A stretch of 64,000 bases of DNA from Oscillibacter sp. (lineage in GTDB: Bacteria; Bacillota; Clostridia; Oscillospirales; Oscillospiraceae). Position numbers and translations under genes: made by a program. The number at the start of each line of letters is the position of its first letter. Position 1 is the first letter of the stretch. Positions 57,603-64,000 of the stretch are shown here, piece by piece. The notes below the pieces were generated by a model. It did no database searches. It was given only the letters and a program-made list of their open reading frames with translations, and was not told the DNA's origin. The stretch lies in contig DPPB01000022.1 in assembly GCA_003539495.1 (NCBI GenBank), forward strand, positions 572 to 64,571, read 5' to 3'.

Positions 57603-58367
57603 TTATTTTTGCTTTCCGTGCTGTATGGCAATGATCTGCGCCATAATGGCCACGGCGATCTCCGCCGGGGTCTCGCCGCCCAGGTCCAGGCCGATGGGGG
57701 TATGGACCCGAGAAAGCTGCGCATTGGTATAGCCCTTTTGGCGGAGCTGGGAGAAAATGCTGTCGATCTTGGTGCGGCTGCCTACCATGCCGGCATAAGC
57801 CCAGGACTTATCCAGCACAGCCTGCAGAGCGGCACAATCGGCGGCGTGGCTGTAGGCGCAAAGGACATAGTAAGCCTCCGGCTCAATAGCAAGAGCGCAC
57901 AGCCCGGAACGAAAATCCGATACGCGCTCAAACCGATCGGCCAGAGAAACAGCCTCAGAAATGATCTCCGGGGCGCGGGTATCCACCAGGAGTACATCAA
58001 AGCCCACCATCTTGGCCATAGGGATGAGATTGCGCCCCACATGGCCGCCGCCGCACACTACCAGCAGCGGCGCTACCCGGAATACCTCAATGAACACGCT
58101 GATGCCGCCGGTGCAAACCTCGCCGTCGCTCTTGATTTCATATCTCTTGAGAGCGTTACAGCCACTGCGGATGCACTGCACAGCATCCTGCTTTGCCATC
58201 TGCTCGTGAGGCCCGCCGCCCACGGTGCCCTTGGACAGACCCCCTTCATATACCAGCATTTTGCCGCTGGTGCGAGGTGTGCTGCCGAAGGAATCCACAA
58301 TGGTGACCAGGGCGTAGTTTTTCCGATTTTTCCGGGCTTGCAGCTGCTCTAACAAAAGGTCCTGCAT
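57603..58367 (-). CDS. xdhC: XdhC/CoxI-family protein (molybdenum-cofactor handling)
   Basis: A 254-residue protein. The N-terminal XdhC domain carries DSFGSTPRTSGKMLV near residue 25 and GTVGGGPHE near 47. The C-terminal Rossmann domain has VVCGGGHVGRNLIPMA near 107 and GMVGSRTKID near 192. XdhC binds and matures molybdopterin cofactor (sulfuration) for xanthine dehydrogenase-type enzymes. No molybdenum hydroxylase gene is in the window. GGAGG lies 6 nt before the ATG. It has its own palindromic promoter. Confidence 0.9.
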   Translation of the reverse strand: MQDLLLEQLQARKNRKNYALVTIVDSFGSTPRTSGKMLVYEGGLSKGTVGGGPHEQMAKQDAVQCIRSGCNALKRYEIKSDGEVCTGGISVFIEVFRVAPLLVVCGGGHVGRNLIPMAKMVGFDVLLVDTRAPEIISEAVSLADRFERVSDFRSGLCALAIEPEAYYVLCAYSHAADCAALQAVLDKSWAYAGMVGSRTKIDSIFSQLRQKGYTNAQLSRVHTPIGLDLGGETPAEIAVAIMAQIIAIQHGKQK

Positions 58368-58484
58368 GACAATCCTCCCATCAGTTTTGTTTGCATGACG
58401 CCATGCCGCAAGACGGCATGGTATCAGACTGCCATATTATTCGGTTCCCGGCGAAGTCGGGGAGAAAATGGCATGAAATAAAAG

Positions 58485-58534
58485 TATAATGGCCGCTCTG
58501 CGGCCATTATACCGTATGGCTGGGAAAAGGGCAA
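58485..58534 (-). promoter_or_regulatory. Promoter of xdhC with overlapping palindrome
   Basis: On the minus strand TTGCCC (58529-58534), a 17-nt spacer and TATAAT (58506-58511). The -10 lies in one arm of a perfect 12-bp inverted repeat with a 3-bp centre (58485-58511; TATAATGGCCGC). The repeat covers the start of transcription, so it is a strong operator candidate. Confidence 0.7.
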
Positions 58535-58554
58535 GCACGGCGTGAGAAAAGGGT

Positions 58555-58583
58555 GGCCGCGCAGGCAAGATACCTGCGCGGCC
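58555..58583 (-). terminator. Probable terminator of the CofE-like gene
   Basis: Stem GGCCGCGCAGG / CCTGCGCGGCC with 7-nt loop, 46 nt beyond the gene, followed on the minus strand by ACCCTTTTC. Confidence 0.6.
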
Positions 58584-58629
58584 GGGAAAGGAAAAAAGAG
58601 AGAGAAAAGGATGGGCTATGGGAGAGGGC

Positions 58630-59829
58630 TTAGTCGGTGGTATAGTTGTCGAAATAGCCCTGGATATAGACGATGGGGGTGCCCTTGTCGCCGCTGCCGG
58701 AGGTCAGGTCACACAGGGAACCGATGAGATCGGTAAGGTTGCGGGGGGTGGTACCCTCGGAGATCATGTTGCCCACCAGGGAGACCTTGGCATCCTTCTG
58801 ACGGATCTTCTCGGAAATGGCCTGCTGCAGGGCATCGCCCTTGAGATCGGCAAAGTCCTTGTCGGCCAGGTACTTCAGCTTCAGCTCATTGGGGGTACCG
58901 ATGAGGCCGCTGGTGTAGCCGGGGGAGACCACGGGGTCCGCCAGCTCCCAGATCTTGCCGGCGGGATCCTTGAAGGCGCCGTCGCCGTAGATCATGGCCT
59001 CGATGTGCTTGCCGGTGCGCTGGGACAGAGCCTGACCCAGCGCCTCAGCCACGGCCATGGTGTCCCGGGGAAAGAGCTTCACGCGGCCGTCATCGGCCTT
59101 GTTGGAGCCCAGAAGGCCGTACTGGGGGTTATAACCGCTGCCGTCCACGGAGGAGGTGAGCAGGTCATCCAGACCCAGGACACACCGGGCACCGGCGGAC
59201 TTCAGCAGGCGCTTGGAGCGCTGGCGGGTGTGGATGTCACAGCAGATGACGGTGTCGGTGTAGGGGAGGATGGACTGGACACGGTTGGAAAAAATGATCT
59301 CCACCTGAGCGCCGGCCTCCTGAATGAGGCTCTGGTAATAGTCCACATAGTCAACACCGGTGAAGGGATGGATTACGGAGCCGAAGTGGCTGCGGAACTG
59401 CTCCAGGGTCAGCACGTCCCGGTAGGGGTCCACGCCGGCCTCGTCCAGCTGATCCATGCTGACCAGGTGATTACCTACCTCATCGGAGGGCAAGCTGAGG
59501 AGCAGCACGATCTTCTTCGCACCGGAGGCAATGCCGGAGAGCAGGAGGGAGAAACGGTTGCGGCTGAGGATGGGGAAGGTGACGCCCACGGTCTTGCCGC
59601 CGGTCTTGGCCTTCACGTCGGCGGCAATCTGCTGAACGGTGGCATAGTTGCCCTGGCAGCGGGCCACCACGGATTCGGTGATGGCGACCACGTCCTTATC
59701 CCGGGGGGTGATGCCCTCCTCAGCCAAGGCGTTTGCAACAGTGTCGGCGGCGATGGAAACGACATCGTCACCCTGACGGAAAATGGGGGCACGCACACCG
59801 CGCACCACAGTACCGATGGTTCTGCTCAT
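58630..59829 (-). CDS. CofE-like protein (coenzyme F420-0:L-glutamate ligase family)
   Basis: A 399-residue protein of the family named after CofE/FbiB, which adds glutamate to F420-0 in methanogens and actinobacteria. It begins TIGTVVRGVRAPIFRQGDDV and has VVAITESVVARCQGNY near residue 47 and MIYGDGAFKDPAGKIWELADP near 285, regions that hold the GTP/metal residues in the family. It is longer than CofE (about 250), and no other F420 gene is present; Clostridia are not known to make F420. It probably ligates or amidates another molecule. AGGAG lies 9 nt before the ATG. Confidence 0.8.
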   Translation of the reverse strand: MSRTIGTVVRGVRAPIFRQGDDVVSIAADTVANALAEEGITPRDKDVVAITESVVARCQGNYATVQQIAADVKAKTGGKTVGVTFPILSRNRFSLLLSGIASGAKKIVLLLSLPSDEVGNHLVSMDQLDEAGVDPYRDVLTLEQFRSHFGSVIHPFTGVDYVDYYQSLIQEAGAQVEIIFSNRVQSILPYTDTVICCDIHTRQRSKRLLKSAGARCVLGLDDLLTSSVDGSGYNPQYGLLGSNKADDGRVKLFPRDTMAVAEALGQALSQRTGKHIEAMIYGDGAFKDPAGKIWELADPVVSPGYTSGLIGTPNELKLKYLADKDFADLKGDALQQAISEKIRQKDAKVSLVGNMISEGTTPRNLTDLIGSLCDLTSGSGDKGTPIVYIQGYFDNYTTD

Positions 59830-60177
59830 AGTATTACGCTCCTTTTTTTCGGAAAAGATTTTTCAAACATGCTGTAGTATACCCCAATGTAAGGCATAAG
59901 TAAAATACGGATTATTTATTTTAGAGATTAGGACTATTTATGCCGAATGGCCAGGGAAAGAGCGGAAAGATAGGAGATGCGGATTGCCACAGCCGGTGTG
60001 CACACTGGCCTCACAATGACAGGATTTTTGCATGGGGTGCGATGTAAGACAAGACGGACGGGGTAGAACTTCAACCCTACGGATAACAGAGGTAGTTTAT
60101 GCGGCGAGCGGCGGCACCTCACCCCTATGAAACAAAGCGGGGGGTGATGTCAATCAATGAATTATTTAGGAGTCTGC
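59830..60177. repeat. Intergenic region with modular repeats
   Basis: Holds a CGGATTGCC...CAATGACA module (59980-60021) and a degraded CCCTACGG module (about 60049-60085). No gene or other signal is seen here. To the right the base composition drops sharply towards AT. Confidence 0.6.
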
Positions 60178-60206
60178 TTGATATTCGCAACATGAACAGC
60201 TATAAT
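60178..60206 (+). promoter_or_regulatory. Promoter of the orphan EF-hand-loop gene
   Basis: TTGATA (60178-60183), a 17-nt spacer and TATAAT (60201-60206), with a leader of about 70 nt of AT-rich sequence. Confidence 0.75.
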
Positions 60207-60283
60207 TAACTTAAAGAATCTAAGGGGAAATTTCGCAATATTTACACATGCTATTATGAAATATTTCAGAAAGGAAGATTCGC

Positions 60284-61261
60284 ATGAGTAAAGATGGAAA
60301 AATTGGCGTAATTGCCGGTGAATTATTAACAAAGGCTAAAACAAAGGCAACACAGATTCTCGACCAAGACGGAGACGGTAAGCTGGATGCAAGGGATGTC
60401 TCTATTGCGGCGGGTAAAGCGGGGGAGGCTGTAAAGAAAACGGCGGATGCGGTTAAAAAGGCGGCGAATGAAAAGACCTATGAACTCGATTTAAAAATAC
60501 TGCAGCCAATTTTTATGGATGACTTAAATGACCCGGAATTTGAATGGACAAAGTTGATTCGAATTACTGGCAGAGATAAACGCAGATCAGAAAGTGAAGC
60601 GTGCAAGGGATCTATCGGCTATATTCAGGAGGAAAAAGGCATAAGATTTATTAATATTTATGAAGACAGTAGAAAAAATGTGGGGATAACTTATGTACCA
60701 ACCCTGGATGCCGAATACTACTATGTGGATCCGAGCAACAACGGAACATATATTGCATTAGATGAATATTTTAGCTATTTGAAGACGCTGCGGATTGGGG
60801 AACTTCAAAGAATAGCGCAGGATTTAGGAGCAAAATACTTCCGCGTGACTTACATAGAAAAAAAGACAAGGTTTTCGTCAAAAAAGGCGAAAATTCGCGG
60901 AAAGGCAGCTGCGGTTGCCGCTGCAGAAGCGGAGAGAGAAATTTCATTACAAGACAGGTCTTCTGTGGAGATTGCAGCGGAGATGGAATGTCCGGGGCAT
61001 GCACCTATTGAACCCAAAGTGCAGTATTTACAGCGAGAGCCAAGCGTACACACATTGATTTCCCTTCGAATGAATGAGACAGGACCGATTACAAGGCAAA
61101 AACTAATGCTAAAAATGAGCAATTCCAGTGGAATAAAAGAAAAAGATGCTCTGAAAATTGATGCTGTGTTTAAAGGGATGAAATGCGAGGGAAACTCAAC
61201 CGTAACCTGCGAGGCACAAAATGAGTCCAGGCGGTACTTAGAGTATGAAATTGAGTTTTGA
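60284..61261 (+). CDS. Hypothetical protein with an EF-hand-type calcium loop
   Basis: A 325-residue protein with no family recognised. Residues 1-25 form a Lys-rich helix. DQDGDGKLDARD near residue 28 fits the canonical EF-hand/dockerin calcium loop (D-x-D-x-D-G-x-x-x-x-x-D), followed by an Ala/Lys helix to about 65. The central part (70-200) is mixed alpha/beta with EYYYVDPSNN and LGAKYFRVTYIEKK. A charged Ala/Glu helix (about 205-230) and a C-terminal region follow. There is no signal peptide or membrane helix, so it is presumably cytoplasmic. AAAGGAAG precedes the ATG. Its AT-rich codon use (AAA, AAT, ATA) differs clearly from all neighbours, suggesting recent transfer. Function unknown. 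Confidence 0.75.
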   Translation: MSKDGKIGVIAGELLTKAKTKATQILDQDGDGKLDARDVSIAAGKAGEAVKKTADAVKKAANEKTYELDLKILQPIFMDDLNDPEFEWTKLIRITGRDKRRSESEACKGSIGYIQEEKGIRFINIYEDSRKNVGITYVPTLDAEYYYVDPSNNGTYIALDEYFSYLKTLRIGELQRIAQDLGAKYFRVTYIEKKTRFSSKKAKIRGKAAAVAAAEAEREISLQDRSSVEIAAEMECPGHAPIEPKVQYLQREPSVHTLISLRMNETGPITRQKLMLKMSNSSGIKEKDALKIDAVFKGMKCEGNSTVTCEAQNESRRYLEYEIEF

Positions 61262-61265
61262 ATCT

Positions 61266-61311
61266 TAACAAGAAGAAGCAGGCACGATTCTGTGCCTGCT
61301 TCTTCTTGTTA
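61266..61311. terminator. Hairpin between the orphan gene and hydA
   Basis: Perfect 20-bp stem (TAACAAGAAGAAGCAGGCAC with complement, 6-nt loop) at the point where two genes converge. It lacks a long T run but is well placed to end both. Confidence 0.75.
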
Positions 61312-61314
61312 GAA

Positions 61315-63015
61315 TTAGTTGTGATTGTAGTGGACATGGAGATGGTCGTGGCACCACTGGGGGCCGAAGTCCGAGAGCATGGCGGTGACCACGGGGTTCT
61401 TTTCGGCGCGCTTGAAGAGAGCGGAGGCATCGGCGGCATAGAGGCCGTTGCCTCGGTCCTTTTTAGCGGCGGCGAGACCGTAGGGCTGCCCGGCACCGCC
61501 TACGCAGCCGCCCTGGCAGCTCATGACCTCTACCAGGTGGTAAAAGCGCTTGCCGGCTTCCACATCGGCGATGAGCTCCTTGGCGTGGACCAGGCCATTG
61601 ACTACGGCGATCTTGATCTCCGTGCCGTCTACATCATAGGTGACCTCCCGGATGGGTGCATCGCCCCGGATGCCGGACACGCGCACCTGGCGCAGGGCAT
61701 TTTTGGTTTTATCGGGCAGGCAGTGGCGCACAACGGACTCCGCCACGCCGCCGGTGACGCCATAGATCACCGCCGCACCGGAGCCCAAACCGAAGGGGAG
61801 GTCAGGGGACTCCAGCTCCAGCTCGTCCAGATGGATGCCTGTCTCCCGGATCATATCCACCAGCTCCCGGGTGGTGAGGACCAGGTCTACATCCGGGGTG
61901 CCGTTGTGGAAGAATTCGTCTCGGGCGGCCTCCATTTTCTTGGCCGTGCAGGGCATGATGGCAATGTGATAGGTGGTGCGGCCGTCGGAGGCGTCTTTTT
62001 CTGCGTACTTGGCCTTGAGGACGGAGGCGAACATCTGCATGGGAGACTTGCAGGTGGAGATATTTTTCAGGTACTTGGGGTCGTTCAGCTCCAGATACTT
62101 CACCCAGGCGGGGCAGCAGGAGGTGAACATGGGGAAGGGGCCGCCTGCCTGCAGCCGCTGGAGGAATTCCTCTGCCTCGGAAATGGTGGTCATATCGGCG
62201 GCAAAGTTGGTGTCATATACCTCGTCCACGCCCATGATCTTCAGGGCGGAGACCACTCGATCCAGGATGTTCTCACCGGGGGCGTAGCCAAATTCCTCGC
62301 CGATGGCTACCCGGACGGCAGGGGCGATCTGCACCACCACCCGCTTTTGGGGGTCGTGAATGGACTTCCAGGCGGTGCCGATCTGATCGTTAACGGTGAT
62401 GGCGCCGGTGGTACACACAGCGGCACACTGGCCGCAGCTGACGCACTTGGTCTCGCTGAGCTTCTTGTCGAAGGCGGGCATTACCTGCAGCTCGCTGCCC
62501 CGGCCGGCAAAGTCCAGGATGCCCTGGCCCTGTTTTTCCTCGCAGACCCGGACGCAATCGCCGCAGAGGATGCACTTATTGGGGTCGCGGAAGATGGCGT
62601 AGCTGGTGTAGTCCATCTCATAGCGGGGGCGGGTATCCGGAAAGCGAATATGCCGCACACCGAAGCGCTGGGCCAGCTCCTGCAGACGGCAGTTGCCGCT
62701 CTTGGCGCAGTTGGTGCAGTTGCAATCGTGGGAGGCCAGGAGCAGCTCCAGGATCATGCGCCGGTGCTTTAAAAGCTTAGCAGTGTTAGTGCGGATGGAC
62801 ATGCCGTCCCGGGGCTCCATGGAGCAGGAGGCCTCGATCTTGCCGGTTTTAGTGTCCTCCACCATGCACATACGGCAGGCGCCGTAGACGCTCAGATCGG
62901 AGTAATAGCAGAAGGTGGGAATGTCGATGCCCGCCTTGCGCACAACGGCCAGGACGTTCTTTTCCCCGTCAAAGGGGACACAGATGCCGTCGATGATCAT
63001 AATTCCTTTTGCCAT
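61315..63015 (-). CDS. hydA: [FeFe]-hydrogenase catalytic subunit (NADH-dependent/bifurcating type)
   Basis: Makes H2 from reduced ferredoxin and NADH together with HydB (and probably HydC). The 566 residues contain an N-terminal [2Fe-2S] domain (FCYYSDLSVYGACRMCMVE near 35), a His-ligated cluster (HDCNCTNC near 96), two [4Fe-4S] clusters (CILCGDCVRVC near 147, CVSCGQCAAVC near 190), and the H-cluster motifs TSCCPAW near 299, MPCTAKKME near 353 and MSCQGGCVGGAGQP near 497. In the third motif Gln replaces the more usual Pro after the Cys. The start overlaps closely with the hydB end (GGAGGAGGG 9 nt upstream). Confidence 0.94.
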   Translation of the reverse strand: MAKGIMIIDGICVPFDGEKNVLAVVRKAGIDIPTFCYYSDLSVYGACRMCMVEDTKTGKIEASCSMEPRDGMSIRTNTAKLLKHRRMILELLLASHDCNCTNCAKSGNCRLQELAQRFGVRHIRFPDTRPRYEMDYTSYAIFRDPNKCILCGDCVRVCEEKQGQGILDFAGRGSELQVMPAFDKKLSETKCVSCGQCAAVCTTGAITVNDQIGTAWKSIHDPQKRVVVQIAPAVRVAIGEEFGYAPGENILDRVVSALKIMGVDEVYDTNFAADMTTISEAEEFLQRLQAGGPFPMFTSCCPAWVKYLELNDPKYLKNISTCKSPMQMFASVLKAKYAEKDASDGRTTYHIAIMPCTAKKMEAARDEFFHNGTPDVDLVLTTRELVDMIRETGIHLDELELESPDLPFGLGSGAAVIYGVTGGVAESVVRHCLPDKTKNALRQVRVSGIRGDAPIREVTYDVDGTEIKIAVVNGLVHAKELIADVEAGKRFYHLVEVMSCQGGCVGGAGQPYGLAAAKKDRGNGLYAADASALFKRAEKNPVVTAMLSDFGPQWCHDHLHVHYNHN

Positions 63016-63018
63016 GAC

Positions 63019-64000
63019 TTAACCCTCCTCCTCGATGGCATCAATGGCCCCGAAGGGGCAGGCGCCCCAGCAGGCACCGCAGTGGATGCATTTTTCATTG
63101 TCGATGACATACGGCGTGCGGGGCTGGCCGGAAATAGCCTCCATGGGACAGTTCCGGGCGCACTTGCCGCAGCCCTTGCAAAGCTCGGGCTTAATTTCCA
63201 GGCGGCGCTTGCGGCCGTTGCACACGGGGCAGTGGTGGTCTACCACATGGTTGAGATATTCCTTCCGGAAGTAGCGCAGGGTGCTGAGCACCGGCTTGCA
63301 GGCGCTCTGCCCCAGGCCGCACAGGGCGGTGGTGGAGATGGTGTCGGAAAGGCTCTCCAGCAGGTCAAGATCCTCGATGGAGCCCTCATTGGCCACGATC
63401 CGGTCTAAAATCTCCAGCATGCGCTTGGTGCCCTCCCGACAGGGAACGCACTTGCCGCAGGACTCATTTTGGGTGAAATGCATGAAGAAACGGGCGGTCT
63501 CCACCATGCAGGTGTCCTCGTCCATGACCACCAGGCCGCCGGAGCCTACAATGGCCCCCACCTTCTTCAGGGAGTCAAAGTCCAGGGGCAGGTCCAGATG
63601 CTCCTCGGTGAGGCAGCCGCCGGCGGGGCCGCCGATCTGCACGGCCTTGAACTTCTTGCCGTTCTGGATGCCGCCGCCGATGTCGAAGATGATCTCCCGG
63701 AGGGTGGTGCCCATGGGTACCTCCACCAGACCGGTATTGACCACATTGCCGGTGAGGGCGAAGGTCTTGGTGCCGGAGCTTGTTTCGGTGCCGATGGAGC
63801 GGTACCAGCCGGCGCCTTTATTAAGGATGCCGGGGACATTGGCAAAGGTTTCCACATTGTTGAGAACGGTGGGCTTGCCCCACAGGCCCTGATCCACAGT
63901 GCGGGGGGGCTTGGTGCGGGGCATACCGCGCTTGCCCTCAATGGAGGCAGTGAGGGCGCTGCCCTCGCCGCAGACAAAGGCGCCGGCGCCGCGGTTGATG
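63019..64000 (-). CDS. hydB: NuoF-like hydrogenase subunit HydB, 3' part (cut by window edge)
   Basis: The NADH- and FMN-binding partner of HydA, site of flavin-based electron bifurcation. Only the C-terminal 327 codons are present; the frame is open to the window end. Visible are GAGAFVCGEGSALTASIEGKRG (split here by the window edge region), GLWGKPTVLNNVETFANVP, the SLBB-type region GGPAGGCL, the [4Fe-4S] cluster ESCGKCVPCREGT with distal CGLGQSA, and two C-terminal ferredoxin clusters (CKGCGKCARNC, CIHCGACWGAC). An ATG at 63924 is internal, not the true start. Confidence 0.92.
   Translation of the reverse strand, partial: INRGAGAFVCGEGSALTASIEGKRGMPRTKPPRTVDQGLWGKPTVLNNVETFANVPGILNKGAGWYRSIGTETSSGTKTFALTGNVVNTGLVEVPMGTTLREIIFDIGGGIQNGKKFKAVQIGGPAGGCLTEEHLDLPLDFDSLKKVGAIVGSGGLVVMDEDTCMVETARFFMHFTQNESCGKCVPCREGTKRMLEILDRIVANEGSIEDLDLLESLSDTISTTALCGLGQSACKPVLSTLRYFRKEYLNHVVDHHCPVCNGRKRRLEIKPELCKGCGKCARNCPMEAISGQPRTPYVIDNEKCIHCGACWGACPFGAIDAIEEEG

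Overview
The window looks like chromosome of a GC-rich (about 60%), strictly anaerobic Firmicute, probably an Oscillospiraceae/Clostridia gut commensal. The evidence is AGGAGG-type ribosome sites, the rpmG-secE-nusG-rplKAJL order, a glycine riboswitch on a Na+/alanine symporter, an [FeFe]-hydrogenase with a NuoF-like partner, butyrate kinase, indolepyruvate:ferredoxin oxidoreductase, a BceAB-RS-type module and a CofE-like protein. This is inference from gene content; no marker was compared with a database. There is no prophage, CRISPR array, intact transposase or resistance island. Most of it is ordinary housekeeping DNA.

Layout. 1-5929: two tRNA-Leu genes, citrate synthase, sirtuin, an ArsC-fold protein, a CDF metal exporter, a zinc-ribbon protein and a TetR regulator. 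6190-9752: buk-iorAB (acid-forming amino-acid fermentation). 9857-14795: NhaC antiporter, RlmA-like methyltransferase, MATE exporter and cysteine desulfurase, all on the minus strand. 14909-18415: mtaB-yfbR-ACT-PFL operon, divergent from the desulfurase. 18538-22040: riboswitch-controlled AgcS symporter, HAD phosphatase and a LOG-type hydrolase. 22324-29142: ATP synthase operon. 29430-31910: serA with a tandem array of tail copies, then serC. 32052-37073: ClC channel, DUF421 protein, a membrane protein, a BaiN-like flavoprotein and ruvX. 37532-40918: rpmG-secE-nusG-rplKAJL. 41242-43575: pseudouridine catabolism. 43734-45128: asnS. 45776-49148: E2-like protein, acyl-CoA ligase and DauR/YheO-like regulator. 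49517-54543: peptide-sensing ABC transporter plus two-component system. 54581-58367: FecCD-type ABC importer and XdhC. 58630-59829: CofE-like. 60284-61261: an AT-rich orphan gene. 61315-64000: hydA and the 3' part of hydB.

Most notable are four things. (1) In the ATP synthase operon one 759-residue reading frame joins a b-type stator arm, the C-terminal domain of delta, and the whole alpha subunit. No separate atpH exists, and an in-frame internal GTG with a ribosome site could release a normal-sized 507-residue alpha. (2) The 3' end of serA is followed by two exact 171-bp periods, each a copy of the last serA codons plus a structured roughly 98-bp palindromic element, as if a tiny element repeatedly inserted and rebuilt the gene end. 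(3) A family of structured repeats (up to about 185 bp, three hairpins with compensating changes between copies) begins 2-7 nt after stop codons in four of five copies. (4) Several promoters carry near-perfect palindromes over the -10 region, best at 14827-14894, where two opposing promoters share one 26-bp inverted repeat.

Together the genes describe an amino-acid- and acid-fermenting anaerobe that makes ATP through acyl-phosphates and an ion-driven ATP synthase and disposes of electrons as H2.
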